A stretch of 64,000 nucleotides of DNA from Epiperipatus broadwayi (GCA_028023455.1 JAQFVV010000031.1:4941763-5005762), one strand, 5' to 3'. Shown: positions 9,999 to 20,902, counted from the first letter of the stretch. Notes: generated from the sequence alone by a model not told the origin. Made by a program: numbers and translations.

Positions 9999-10247
9999 TC
10001 ACTTTGACTTCATCAGGCTTTGTAACTTTAACAGCAGGTCCAGTATTATAATTTGTAGACCTTGAAATTGTAGTTTATCAGTTCTGTCTGGTGACTCTTC
10101 ACTGATAGCTGATAAGATGTAGTTCAACCTTAGCTGGTTTCTGTGTCTATGATATTGCTGCCCATCAGCTGTTTTAACTACCACTGCTTGCGGTCCTTTA
10201 ACTTTGATCATAATTCCTGGAACCCATTTGATGATTCCCTTAAACAT
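9999..10247 (-). pseudogene. Integrase C-terminal remnant (copy A)
   Basis: An open 82-codon stretch containing KWVPGIMIKVKGPQAVVVKT and then RHRNQLRL. This is the GPY/F-like tail of Ty3/gypsy integrases, ending in the usual 'RRHxxQLR' motif. The integrase zinc finger and the DDE core are missing upstream, and protease lies only about 270 bp away, so the pol gene is internally deleted. The same arrangement recurs at 33124-33375. Confidence 0.6.
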
Positions 10248-10513
10248 GTGGTATTAGATGTAAATACCTATCCACTTTTTAGCACTTTTAAATATTTTAT
10301 TTTGGATTTAAATCTGGATTTTTAACAACTACTTCTGGATCACCCTGTTTGGATTTATTGTTGTGAGCTGGTTCACTTTAGTCACTACAAAACCTAAGTG
10401 AGTGAACTAGTTACAGCCTGATGAATTGCTATATTAACCTGATGACTCAATCAGAGGAAGATATATGGTTTTATTAGTTAACATAACTTTGATTCTTGTC
10501 TGACCCAAGAGTG

Positions 10514-10717
10514 CTATTTAATTAATCTTAGTTTTGCTATTAAGATGCAGATGTTTATTTTTCTTAATAATGATAGCTCATGTCTTTTTTGCTTCAATGG
10601 AATCACAGATATGATGTCCAGTTGCATTGTGATTGGTATATCATTAATAATAATTTTGCATTTGAAAGCAGAATCAATGCCTCTTACATGATTTATATAG
10701 GCATTTAATTTATTCAA
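10514..10717 (-). pseudogene. Retroviral-type aspartic protease remnant (copy A)
   Basis: A 67-codon stretch that aligns with the protease at 33640-33966 through NHVRGIDSAFKCKIIINDIP versus NHIKDDQSGFIHSIMINDMP. The catalytic DTG is lost here (QLDIISVI where the other copy has ELDTGFEVSIV). It is therefore inactive. Confidence 0.55.
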
Positions 10718-10734
10718 TTTTAAATTGCTTACCA

Positions 10735-11469
10735 GTTTTTTGGAATGGACGCTTCCACTCTGCTACTAGCAACTTGTTTTCTTCTAAAACAAGTAGCATC
10801 TGTGTGACCAACATGCTTGCAATATGTACATCTGTATACCAGTGTAGTTATTTGGTATGTATAACAATGTTTTTGGCTTATTGTTGCTGATTTATTTGGG
10901 CAATGTCTTTTATTGTCAGCAGTGTTTTTGTTTGACCCTGTTTTGTGTCAATAATTTTGATGCTGTAGTCCATTTCCTTCAATGAACTTGTATGACTCAC
11001 TGCTGACTCCTCTAGAGTGAGACAGCTGAATCAAAAGTGATATCAGGATCCATTAGGAGCTTGACTTTAAGGTTGTGGTTTCTCATTCCATAAATAATTC
11101 AATCTCTCAGAGCTTCATTGAGGAAGTCTTTAAACATTTTAGGATGAGTTTCTTATTTTAACTTTTCTGCTTCCCTTCATGCACAGAGATTGAAGTTATA
11201 TCTTTGTGTTATCATTAAAGGTGTTGAGCAGAAAACGTTTATAAGTAGAGACAATTAATGTTTTGTCAAAAATCAAGATCAGCTGGAAGCATGAGGGTGA
11301 TCTGTGCTTTAAAAACTTTGTAAGCATGGAGATCCAATGAGGGTGGCTAATTTTAACTAGGCTTTTTGATTTGATTAACCTGTATATAGAAGAGTACACA
11401 ATCCTTGTAGCTTGACCAATTTTCTGTACATGGCAGATCGAATTCTTCAATTGAACCAATTTTAGCCAT
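10735..11469 (-). pseudogene. gag remnant with CCHC zinc knuckle (copy A)
   Basis: The frame starting MAKIGSIEEFDLPCTENW at 11469 carries several stops and is frameshifted. Near its end (about 10780-10850) it reads CTYCKHVGHTDATC, a textbook C-x2-C-x4-H-x4-C nucleic-acid-binding knuckle. Related gag in the other copy starts MANIIGSMEAFDPGFPENW. Protease remains follow directly. Broken and not translatable as one protein. Confidence 0.6.
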
Positions 11470-12400
11470 TTAATTTTTCCTTCTTTGCTGATGTGAAAAA
11501 AAAAAATTCTACTTTTATTTAATAATGAATGAGTAACTTAACTATTCATGATTGATTTTAATTTTTTTTTATTTCTATTGCCATGCTAATTATGTTATTT
11601 ATCAATTTTTAATAACATAGAACTAGATAACCCACTGGAGGGAAGATTTTGCCTTTATTGTTAATGAGTAATTATTTGGTTTTATTTTAAGATTTTTATT
11701 GCAGTGCTAATAACATTAGCAGTCAATTTTTTAGAGTAAATGACAAAATCTAATGACCCATGAGGGAAAAGCTTTGTTGTTTTAAACTCGTTTTTCCAGC
11801 CACGGGGGGGGGGGTATGCTTTTATTGACTGCAACAAATTGTTGTGTTTATAATGAATAATATAAACATAGGTGCATATAAATACATTTTATAATACATT
11901 TATTACTAATACATGAAAAGAAATATACATTTGTGTATTTACAATATGATGTGGATATTATAGCATTATACTATTTAGGGTCTATAGATTATTGAAGTTT
12001 TCAGTAAATGGCTATAGAGTGAAAAGAACTATTCTTGGAAACACATGATAAAATTATATGATGTTATTTATTATCAAAATATGAATTTGTTTTTAATGTA
12101 AAATTGTTAGAATGGTGATATTTATCTAAAAGTGGTTGCAATTGATAACATAATGCCATCATATTGACTATACACCAAATGTTTTCACTATCATATAAAC
12201 AGTATTACATGATATTTCAATCTTCACAGTTCAAAAAAATAAAGTAGGAAAGCCTAATAAACAAAGAAACTATAACAAAAATAGATAACTATAAACTTAA
12301 TTGTAGTTTCCATTAGTCCATTAGTGTAGTTATATTGGTGCACTTTGAGAGAAGATTAAGCTTAGACTTAAAATAGAAGATAACCACTAATAAATTTTGC

Positions 12401-13194
12401 TATTGGATGCTCAAGGTAAAAGAATATTTAGAATCCTATCTAAAAATGTAATTTAACAAAATAATATACATCGATAATGTATACAGAAGTATTGAATCTA
12501 TAATAAATGAAATTTATATAATAAAATCAGGAAAAAGCACAATTTTATCAAATAAAGCCAAGTATAAAATGTGTACTAAGTGAAAGAGAGGTGTTTTAAG
12601 CAAAAATAATCCATACAAATTAAATGTAGATACGAGACCAAATATAATATCAAAAAGAATAACCATTCACAATTGCAAGTGCATCAACTTATAGCAAGCA
12701 CAATATATAAATTAAATAAAAGAAAAACAAACAGCAATAAGTGAATTTTAAGAGCATGAATGCAATTCATAATATATCAAATGTAGATGTGAGGTCAAAT
12801 GAAAATTTTAAGAAATGAAATTGACATACATTTCCTTAAGGAAAAAATAATAATAATTACTGGAATTGGAACTTGACAATAAGTTAATGTACAGAAGCTG
12901 ATTCTAATGTCATTCAATAATCTCACAAAAAAGTCTTAATTAATATTTTTCCTAGAAATTTTTAACACAAATGATTTAGATTCAATTGCACTTGTCATCA
13001 AATCAGGAATTTTCACCTGAACTTATGTGGAATTCTGTTTCTGGATCCTAATAATACTTCTGTTGATTAAAGTTAAGTGGCATAATCCTTTCACATTTTA
13101 AATTGCATAAACTAAATGTTTATCAGATTATATTACTAAGACAAACACCATTCACTTTCAATAATGGAAAGCAAAATATGCTCTTGCAATTATA
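12401..13194. other. AT-rich stretch without recognised gene
   Basis: No exon-like or repeat structure noted beyond general A+T richness. Confidence 0.45.
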
Positions 13195-13430
13195 AGTTGT
13201 ATTATTTTCATTTCCAGTCTAATTGTTAAATGTTTTTAGAAAAATTCAAACTTAGATTTTTTTTTTTTCAAATACATTACATTTGACGAAGAGGAAAAAA
13301 TAAAACACCAAAAATGTTATTGCATACTAATTCATTTGTCATTACTAATAGTTCAATGTGCTTGAAAAAGTATAACAATTAATATTTAAATTAAATAATG
13401 GATATAAACCAGCATATAATTATACTCTTA
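13195..13430. repeat. Degenerate SINE-like inverted repeat
   Basis: Contains TAATTGTTAAATG...TTCAAACTT and then ACTAATAGTTCAATGTG plus a trailing AATGGATATAAACCAGCATA. Both halves have counterparts in 6045-6510. More diverged than that copy. Confidence 0.4.
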
Positions 13431-15542
13431 TTGCAAACTTTCAGACAAAGAGAGTGGTTCTGTCTTATCATAAAACATAGAAGGAACTGTGATTATACTT
13501 CTAAAAACTGACAAACCGGATTTCAACTATCTGAATAAGTTACTCTGTCCCTAACATCTGATTTCTTTCTTGGATGACATTGTTGCTGAACAAACTCATT
13601 GGTAAGATTAGATTTTTTCAAAAAAACTTTGTGGCCATTGCTAATGATATCACTAGAACAAACAAATATACAAGCTCTAAAATGTCATACAAAATCATAT
13701 TATAAGCCCTCTTCATCCAAATCAATATAATTTAAAACACAATTCTGATTAAATATGAATTAATGGACATTCTTTCACTGGACTCCATAAAACTGGAGCA
13801 TATATTTTTTTTGGAATTTTTCCTTCTCTTTTCTTGCATAGCAAAATCACAAGACTTCACACACTGGAAACTATTGATGCAAAAAAAGTCAACACTCTTT
13901 CTTCATTGCATATTATTTGGCAATAAAATTCCTTGGTCAACATTTTAATATAAATAAGACAAATAGTAACAACAAATACTCATTATATAAAAAAGAGTAA
14001 ACACATGTCTGCTGTTAGAGTAAACAGAGTAGTCTTCTGTCATAATGCCTAATATTGTTGGCATCTTCCATTGGTATAGTACAAAAATAGTGATTCATAA
14101 AATTTATGGCAGACTGCAATTTAAGAAATATACATTTTGATCTGATTGCATTTTATGATGTATATGATTATCATCATTCCCCAAACAAATTGCTTTTTGG
14201 CTCATATCTGAACCTGCATGTTATTTGGCACAAATTACTTTGACTTAAAATACATCAATATTTTTATTTAATACATTTGTTGCCATGAATGGTTTCCATT
14301 ATGGAATTTTATTTCTAATGGATTTACATCGAGCTTTATATATGAATTTTGATTTCTTATGAATTGCTTTCACACTTTAAAACATCTATTGCCTTTTATG
14401 TAATATACAGTTTGTGTTTGTTTTTTGATAGGCTTGTTGCCATGAATGATTTTCTTTTTGAAATCTCATTTATTATGGATTTTTTTTGCAATTAGTTTGT
14501 ACTTGCATTTGATTTCATATAGATTGCTTTTGCTTAAATAACTTATTATTATTAATTATCTTTTTTTTTAATTTAATATAAATTTTGTGGTATTTACTAT
14601 CACTCATTGTTAAGGTATTATTTTGTAGATTTTATTTAATATAAGCTTGTGCTATAAATTCAAGAATAAATGCATATTTTTATTTTTTATTTTATTCATT
14701 TCTTCTTGCATTTCATCCACTGGGTAAACCACAGACTACATCAATAGCCAATATTATAATTTTTTTTTAGAATTTTGAGCAACAGTAGTTTCATTCTCCA
14801 TAATATATTTATAACATCAAAACAAAATTTAGGAAATAGTACATCAATATAAAAAGAATTCTTGTGACAAAAATCAAGCTTCAAAATCAATCATTAATAA
14901 CAATTTAAAGACATAAAATTGCCTCTTAAATTAGAGTCGGTTTTAATCTTTTGTCTTTTTTACAAAGCATTAAGTTTAATTATCTGAGTGTGAAAACACA
15001 TCACATTAATTAAGTTTCATACATCTTATTCTGCTTGTGTTTCTCTTATAAATCGATAAGATAGAATAACTGGAAAATGAACAAACTTAAAAGGTAGCAT
15101 TTGGACATACAATTCTTACAAAAGTGAGTGGGCTGATTGCTCTGTTTGGCATTATTCTGCTGGATAATGGGATTAAGGTAATTTTGCAACATATGAATGC
15201 AGGCTATATCTAACTCATTGTTTAATTTTTATATCCTAATACTGTATATGTTGTGAAAGTGACATATAATGCCACAATTTCAGCTTTTCTAAGATTTCAT
15301 ATCTTTTAAAGTAGTTTTACAAAGGACACTCTAATTTAAATAAAATATATATTTACTTCAATTTAATTCACTAAAAATATATGTCACAAATAAACCCATC
15401 AAACAAAACATGGATGAAGCGTGATTCTTAGGTGCAAGCAAAAATCAGACAATTTTGTACTATTAGTCTAAATTTGAATTATATAGAAAAATGAGGATGG
15501 TATGAAAATTGGAATATAGTAAAAAGATCACAACTCATTTTA
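13431..15542. other. AT-rich stretch without confirmed gene
   Basis: Only short open frames are present (for example 13763-13948, plus). A 40-codon frame around 15097-15219 with a hydrophobic core was considered and left out. Confidence 0.4.
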
Positions 15543-16090
15543 ATGAATATTGAGTTTCAAAAATCTTACATTTTCACTTTTCAGCAAAAAAACTTTTATT
15601 ATTGATTACAGTTTCGACTGTACCATGCAGCCTTCATCAGATCTATAAAATTTGAACACACATAAAAATACAACCATTAAAATACATTAATTATTTTATA
15701 TAAAATTATTAAATTCCTATCAAACTTTTAAATTTAAAAAAAATTTTTTTTAAATATTTCCTAACCTTTTCAATTCATATAATATCTTTAACATATTTAC
15801 CATCCTATTTTATATTCTTTTAAAATCTCTTCTATCCTCTTTTTCTATAACATATACCTATAACTTTAATACATATAATATTTACATTATAAATTTTAAT
15901 TACACTACTTCAAAAAACATTTTTAATCACTATTAATATAATCTTTTTTTATCTTTTATTCTAACTGAACACTTATTTCCATTCATTTTACCTTCTTAAT
16001 TATTCCATATAAAAACTTCTTACCTTATTCTATTCTTTTAACCTTCTCTATCTCCATCTTAACCTCTCTTTCATATTCCTATTCTATACC
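15543..16090 (-). repeat. PLE-2 left terminal direct repeat
   Basis: Matches 19622-20178 in the same orientation across about 545 bp, from TTTCAAAAATCTTA to ATATTCCTATYCTAYACCTC. It lies downstream (3') of the coding region. It holds the better-preserved hammerhead-like core of the pair. Confidence 0.85.
15594..15650 (-). ncRNA. Hammerhead ribozyme-like motif in the PLE-2 terminal repeat
   Basis: Minus strand. CTGATGA (15640-15634); an extra A; stem II GGCTG...CAGTC (5 bp with one G-T); then GAAAC (15615-15611), a tiny helix III closing as AC.GT, and the cleavage-site nucleotide A at 15607. Stem I: GAT before CTGATGA pairs with ATC after the cleavage site, and TTTTAT pairs with ATAAAA beyond an internal loop. 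This is a type I hammerhead order. Known: PLE termini encode hammerhead ribozymes with very short helix III. The unpaired A beside stem II departs from consensus, so activity is not assured. Confidence 0.65.
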
Positions 16091-16202
16091 TCCCTCTATT
16101 AACTATTTTTATAACTATTAATATTTATTTTGTTTTTTTTTAAAAAAACTATTTCTATCACACCCCCAAAAAACTTCCTTTTCTCTTATATTATTATTTC
16201 TT

Positions 16203-16508
16203 TTATGCTATTATTGTTTTGGCTGCTCCCCCATTTTCATTAAGATTTGATTTAATTTTCTTTATGAATATTGCTTCCTTTATTTTCCTATTCCTTATTT
16301 TATCTGTATAACTAATTATTCTAATGCTCTCTTTCCCAATATTATGACCTGTTTCCATAATATGCATAAATATTGGTGACTTTTTATCATATTTATGCTG
16401 TACCAATCTAGTATATATAGAATTTTTAGTTTTGCCCACATACTTATTTCTAATTCTTTTATCTTTTAATATATCAAGTACAGAGTTCTTCTTTTCAAAA
16501 TAGTTCAT
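16203..16508 (-). CDS. GIY-YIG endonuclease domain of PLE-2
   Basis: A 101-codon stretch. From about residue 21: RNKYVGKTKNSIYTRLVQHK then SPIFMHIMETGHNI, the GIY-YIG layout (Y-V-G-K-T, Arg in the first helix, downstream His), and KIKEAIFIKK with the acidic residue. It has the same role as in other PLEs: nicking of target DNA. Upstream coding sequence is cut by the palindrome at 16522-17199; the matching upstream part resumes at 17200 as EIECKICKDKRNKTY. The first 20 codons here (NYFEKKNSVLDILKDKR) look like non-family sequence brought in by that event. It is much diverged from the PLE-1 domain (AYIGES type). Confidence 0.78.
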   Translation of the reverse strand: MNYFEKKNSVLDILKDKRIRNKYVGKTKNSIYTRLVQHKYDKKSPIFMHIMETGHNIGKESIRIISYTDKIRNRKIKEAIFIKKIKSNLNENGGAAKTIIA

Positions 16509-16521
16509 AAATATCCAAAAT

Positions 16522-17199
16522 AGAAATAAAACATACTAACTCCTTCTTTTTAAAAACTTGTTTTTATATGACTATACTCATGTAAAATCCAACGTTTCGA
16601 CTATATTATATAGTCTTTTTCAAGGCACACTAAAATAATATATATATAACAAATAACACATATTTCATAAAATAAAAAAATAAAAAAATATTCATAACCA
16701 AAAATTTACCTTATCTCACTCCCCTTTCCTATTACCAACAAACACAACTCAAAGAGAAACAATTTCCTTTTATTAAAAAAAAAAAAAAATCTATATATAT
16801 CCTTTAAAACATCTAATTAAAAACCTATTATTTTCTTTTCTGTGATACAGAAAAGAAAATAATAGGTTTTTAATTAGATGTTTTAAAGGATATATATATA
16901 TAGATTTATTTATTTTTTAATAAAAGGAAATTGTTTCTCTTTGAGTTGTGTTTGTTGATAACAGGAAAGGGGAGTGAGATAAGGTAAATTTTTGGTTATG
17001 AATATTTTTTATTTATTTATTTATTTATTTTTTTTTTTTATGGAATATGTGTTATTTGTTATATATATATATTATTTTAGTGTGCCTTGAAAAAGACTAT
17101 ATAATATAGTCGAAACGTTGGATTTTTTATTTATTTTTTACATGAGTATAGTCATATAAAAACCAAGTTTTTTAAAAGGAGTTAGTATGTTTTATTTCT
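16522..17199. repeat. 678-bp palindrome inserted in PLE-2
   Basis: Two arms of about 320-350 bp, 16522-16841 and 16849-17199, are reverse complements around a 7-base centre at 16842-16848. The innermost stem is about 21 bp, perfect, with indels in A/T runs further out. Each arm carries GACTATATAATATAGTC followed by GAAACGTTGG (minus in the left arm, plus in the right), the stem and GAAAC box of PLE-terminal hammerhead relatives. The last 15 or so bases of each arm equal the GIY-YIG codons next to the junction, so the inversion reaches into host-element sequence. No ORF. Confidence 0.85.
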
Positions 17200-17763
17200 T
17201 TTATCTTTACATATTTTACATTCTATTTCATATACCCCATTAATATTCCTCCTCTCCTCATTAATATATTTATAATCTAATATCTCCATCACATTCTTTT
17301 TCTTTCTATTCACTATTCTATACCTTATAGTATTCTTAAAAGTTTTATGAATTGTTCTAATAATTCTATTTATCCTGTTAACTACTCTATTATCATTAGT
17401 TTTAATTCTTATATACTTCTCTCTATTATCTTTCTTCCTTACAACTTCTCTACCTTCTTTTTCTTCCTCTTTAAATTTCTCTTCTATTCTTTCTGTATTC
17501 TTTCTTAACATTTCTTCTGGATAATCACTATCCTTAAAATCTTCAACTATCCTCCCTATCTCCTTATCATAATCTTTTTCATTATTACAATAACTAATAG
17601 CCCTATGCATCCTTGAACTTATAGAATTAATTTTATACCTATTATCAATATTAGACCTCCAATTCACAATATTATTATTACCTATTTTCCTATACACTTC
17701 TGTCCCCAATTCACATCTTTCCTTAACATACTCTTTCCTTATTAATATATTTAAATATGCCAA
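17182..17763 (-). CDS. PLE-2 RT thumb/connector and start of GIY-YIG linker
   Basis: A 193-codon stretch: AYLNILIRK (the 'LDV' box position after the palm), then a helical region, then KYINEERRNINGVYEIECKI followed by CKDKRNKTY, the Cys-rich entry to the GIY-YIG domain, which stops at the palindrome. It belongs C-terminal to the catalytic palm at 17764-18146 and is in a different frame from the N-terminal pieces. Family assignment comes from context and the terminal motif; the middle is diverged. Confidence 0.65.
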   Translation of the reverse strand: MAYLNILIRKEYVKERCELGTEVYRKIGNNNIVNWRSNIDNRYKINSISSRMHRAISYCNNEKDYDKEIGRIVEDFKDSDYPEEMLRKNTERIEEKFKEEEKEGREVVRKKDNREKYIRIKTNDNRVVNRINRIIRTIHKTFKNTIRYRIVNRKKKNVMEILDYKYINEERRNINGVYEIECKICKDKRNKTY

Positions 17764-18146
17764 TTTATTCTCCTTTTCTTATTCTACTATAAATCTTAAC
17801 TTTTCATGCACCTTGTTAATTTTATCTAAATATTTTTTAATTTGCCATTTACTTTTATTAAATATTAATAAATAATCATCAACATAATATCTCTTAATCA
17901 TTACTGGTATATTTTCATCCTCTATCATTACTTCCTCATCTCCTGCATATACATATCACTCAAAACCCCATTCAATGCACCTCCTATCAATAACCCTTCC
18001 TTTTGCTTATAAAATCCTTCTTTAAACTCAAATGTCACATTTTTACAACACATCTTCATTAAATTCTTTAACTTATCTATAGATATTTCTATCTCCTTTT
18101 CCTTATATTATATTTATTTATTGCTATTCTAATTGCCTTTTCCACA
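17764..18146 (-). pseudogene. PLE-2 RT catalytic palm, broken
   Basis: Translating the minus strand with frame changes gives GLLIGGALNGVLSDMYMQE (the 'GSPLSPxLAxxYM' box) and RYYVDDYLLI, where YVDD (17886-17875) is the catalytic pair. Stops lie between the boxes. Together with 18147-18822 this completes the RT core. Confidence 0.7.
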
Positions 18147-18822
18147 TTAATATTCATATGCATTAAAACTACATCTATTTTTATCAATGTTATTTTTATA
18201 ATTACTATATTCCTTTACTTTTCTTTTATTCACTTTAGCAAATTCCTTATTATTCTTAATATATGTCTGACTATTTTTATTCACATATTTCTTAAAAATA
18301 CTCTCTATCCACTTTGATATGTTATCATAATGCGCCCCCTTTCTATTAATCAATGGCCTTAAAGGTATTCCTTCTTTATGAATCTTTGGTGCCCCATAAA
18401 TCTTTGCTACTTCACATTCTTTACTTTTACTTACTATTTCTTCCAATACCCTTCCAACTATTATTCCTTTATTATACAACCCTTTAACTATCTCATTTTT
18501 TATTAATAGTCTTACTATCATCTTTTCTTACCTTTATAAAATACTCTTCCTCTAACATTCTCTCTATCTTCCTAACATACTCTTTCTTTTCCATCATTAT
18601 TAGCTTACTACCTTTATCTGACTTTATAAAAATAATATCTCCTCCATACTTTTTTATATTTCTAACTTCTTCTATTTTCATCCTTTTTTTAGCCCTAAAA
18701 TTATTAGCCTTTTTATTTTTCATTTTATATATCATATTATTCACCTCTTCTCTTAACCTCTCAATCCATCTTTTATCATCCCTACTTATAATATTATTAT
18801 ATATATATATCTTTATTTTCAT
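18147..18822 (-). pseudogene. PLE-2 RT fingers, two overlapping frames
   Basis: The frame 18822-18493 contains DIIFIKSDKGSKLIMMEKKE, the PLE 'DKG..VVM' box. The frame 18521-18147 continues with KIYGAPKIHKEGIPLRPLIN and KGAHYDNISKWIE, the 'PKIHK..PLRPI' box. The frames overlap by 29 bp, so a single frameshift separates them. After 18147 the code is degraded into the palm region. Very different in sequence from the PLE-1 RT, which indicates a separate lineage. Confidence 0.75.
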
Positions 18823-18984
18823 AATAATATATTCTATATTTCTCCTCCAAATACTTTTGCACTATTTTTTCCACTACCACCTGTACCTCCAGTATATCCT
18901 TTTTATCATTACTGTCCCCATATGGCACAAATTCTAATCCTTTACATATTACTTTTAATTCTTCTTCTTTTAATCATATTGATG
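18823..18984 (-). other. PLE-2 junction between N-terminal ORF and RT frames
   Basis: A short AT-rich coding remnant with stops; no motif read. Confidence 0.4.
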
Positions 18985-19533
18985 TTAAATCACATATACT
19001 ACTTCCTTCTTCTTTTCTTTCTTCTGTTCTTTATTCTTACTTCTTCTTCCTTCCATTAACTTATCCACTTTTGTCTGATGTCTTATTTTGGTCTTATCAT
19101 TAATGAATTCTTTTTTCTTCTTATACAAATTCTCAAAAATCTTTTCTTCTTTTCTAGTAATTTTATTAACCAACTTCTTTTCTAATTCCATAATCTCTTT
19201 ACATTTCCCTTTTTTATTTTTATATCCATTCCTTATATATTCTTTTAACACCCTTTCCTCCATACCCCTTATCATATTACATTTGTTCTTCATATTATTC
19301 CTCAACTTCTTCATTTTTACAAAATTTGGTATAACATTATTATTTATACATTCTTTCATAAAATAAATATTATTTTTAACATTATTCAATCTTATCAACA
19401 ATCTCCATCTGTTATTTATAATCTTGGAAACTTCTGCTTCCATTACCTTAATATAGTTCATAAATATTTTAACATTATTCACATTCATTATACTGGTCAT
19501 ACTATCCATTATGTTCAAATCCTGTTCTGTCAT
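18985..19533 (-). CDS. PLE-2 N-terminal region (lysine-rich, helical)
   Basis: A 182-codon stretch, strongly basic and helical (KEYIRNGYKNKKGKCKEIME, NKITRKEEKIFENLYKKKKE). N-terminal parts of PLE proteins ahead of the RT often look like this and probably bind nucleic acid or fold against the RT; no motif is diagnostic. Placement between the 5' terminal repeat and the RT frames on the same strand is the main support. Confidence 0.55.
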   Translation of the reverse strand: MTEQDLNIMDSMTSIMNVNNVKIFMNYIKVMEAEVSKIINNRWRLLIRLNNVKNNIYFMKECINNNVIPNFVKMKKLRNNMKNKCNMIRGMEERVLKEYIRNGYKNKKGKCKEIMELEKKLVNKITRKEEKIFENLYKKKKEFINDKTKIRHQTKVDKLMEGRRSKNKEQKKEKKKEVVYVI

Positions 19534-19621
19534 ATTTTTCTTGTGATAATCTTATATATTATATTATATAGTCTTTCTATATTTTTTTCTTCTCGCTTTG
19601 TTTTTGCTGTCTTCATATATA

Positions 19622-20178
19622 ATATTGAATTTCAAAAATCTTATACTTTCACTTTTCAGCAAAAAAACTTTTATTATTGATTACAGTTTTTATTGTACCA
19701 TGCAGTCTTAATCAGATCTACAAAATTTGAACATACATAAAAATACAACCATTAAAATATATTAATTATTTTATATGAAATTATTAAATTCCTATCAAAC
19801 TTTTAAATTAAAAAAAAATTTTTTTTTTTAAATATTTCCTAACCTTTTCAATTCATATAATATCTTTAACATATTTACCATCCTATTTCATATTCTTTTA
19901 AAATCTTTTCTAACCTCTTTTTCTATAACATATACCTATGACTTTAATACATATAATATTTACACTACAAAGTAATTTTAATTACACTACTCCAAATAAT
20001 TTTTTTAATCACTATCAATATAATCTTTCTTCATCTTTTATTTAACTGAATACTTATTTCCATTCAGTTTACCTTCTTAATTATTCCATATAAAATCTTC
20101 TTACCTTATTCTATTCTTTTAAACTTCTCTATCCTCCATCTTAACCTCTTTTTCATATTCCTATCCTACACCTCCCTC
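19622..20178 (-). repeat. PLE-2 right terminal direct repeat
   Basis: Direct repeat of 15543-16090. Its hammerhead-like core is damaged: the GAAAC position reads AAAAC and CTGATGA reads CTGATTA (about 19683-19718). Confidence 0.85.
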
Positions 20179-20686
20179 TGAGTACTCTTGGAAATAGATT
20201 CTGGACCAATATATACCATGCATATCAATAAAGGTCTGGAATACAATTCTGAATGAATAAGTAAATCACAGTAAAAAAAACTTTATATCATAATGGTATT
20301 CAAACAAATACTTGAATGTTTTTTTGGTAGTAAATAGACCTGGAATTTTTTTCCCAAATAGATGGTTCATAGTTAATCCAATTACCATGCAACAAAGGCA
20401 AATGATATCTAGGTACTTTTAACTAGGGAGTAAATATTCCAGATTCTGAGTTGATTATATGAATGTTACTGCTTATTATGCCATAGCAGATTAAATTGCT
20501 GTAAATAAGGTATTATATTCCCATAAGTACAAATTCTATGGTTAACTTTACCTTAATAGACAGATCAATCAATCTATTTAATTTTTCATGCTACACAAAG
20601 GCATATTCATTATTGTATCAATAGAGTCCATCTGCTTCATAGCTAATTTACTCATTTTTTAAAGAAATTTTCTTATCTTATACAAC
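20179..20686. other. AT-rich stretch without recognised gene
   Basis: No gene or repeat seen. It ends at the left target duplication of the next element. Confidence 0.45.
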
Positions 20687-20860
20687 TGAAACTTAACATC
20701 ACATGATCACTATCTCATACTAGCACAATAATTGTTATAAACAATTCAAAATACAGCAAAACTCTCCATATAGTAGTGCCATCTTGTGCTAACAAGAGCA
20801 ATCAATGGATGCCAGAAGGCTTGTGCATAAAATCCCTATCTAGTGCCTACTCATCCAATA

Positions 20861-20902
20861 TCCCCAGACTAGTTTCTGGCTTGTGGTCTTCATCAGTGAA
20901 AA
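20861..20902 (-). ncRNA. Hammerhead-like motif, left arm (weakened)
   Basis: CTGATGA (20896-20890) and GAAAC (20876-20872) are intact, but stem II is GAC/GCC with a mismatch, and stem I pairs TTTTCA with TGGGGA using three G-T pairs. Likely inactive. Confidence 0.5.

Larger units (their letters stand above)
9329..12400 (-). mobile_element. Decayed Ty3/gypsy-type LTR element, RT-less (copy A)
   Basis: A minus-strand element related to the better-preserved one at 32462-35715. From right to left: 5' LTR remnant (about 11842-12400, very diverged), leader, gag with a CCHC knuckle (10735-11469), protease remains (10514-10717), a short stretch, integrase C-terminal remains (9999-10247), polypurine tract (9941-9952), and 3' LTR (about 9329-9938, starting TGTTATG like the other copy). 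Reverse transcriptase, RNase H and the integrase core are absent, as in the other copy. The right border is uncertain. Confidence 0.65.
15543..20178 (-). mobile_element. PLE-2: Penelope-like retroelement with direct terminal repeats
   Basis: A second Penelope-like element, clearly different from PLE-1 in protein. On the minus strand: terminal repeat (20178-19622), N-terminal coding region (19533-18985), reverse transcriptase in several frames (18822-17182), GIY-YIG endonuclease (16508-16203), terminal repeat (16090-15543). The two terminal repeats are direct, the 'pseudo-LTR' layout known for PLEs. A 678-bp palindrome at 16522-17199 splits the GIY-YIG region. The left terminal repeat carries a hammerhead-like core. 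Frameshifts and stops show it is dead. Confidence 0.82.

Noticed and set aside
15097-15219. 40-codon plus-strand frame with a hydrophobic core before AAG|GTAATT
   Set aside because: The acceptor side lacks a pyrimidine tract and the frame reads past the donor; too weak to call an exon.
19088-19366. 92-codon plus-strand hydrophobic frame
   Set aside because: Antisense of the lysine-rich PLE-2 coding region, which gives Phe/Leu-rich shadows.
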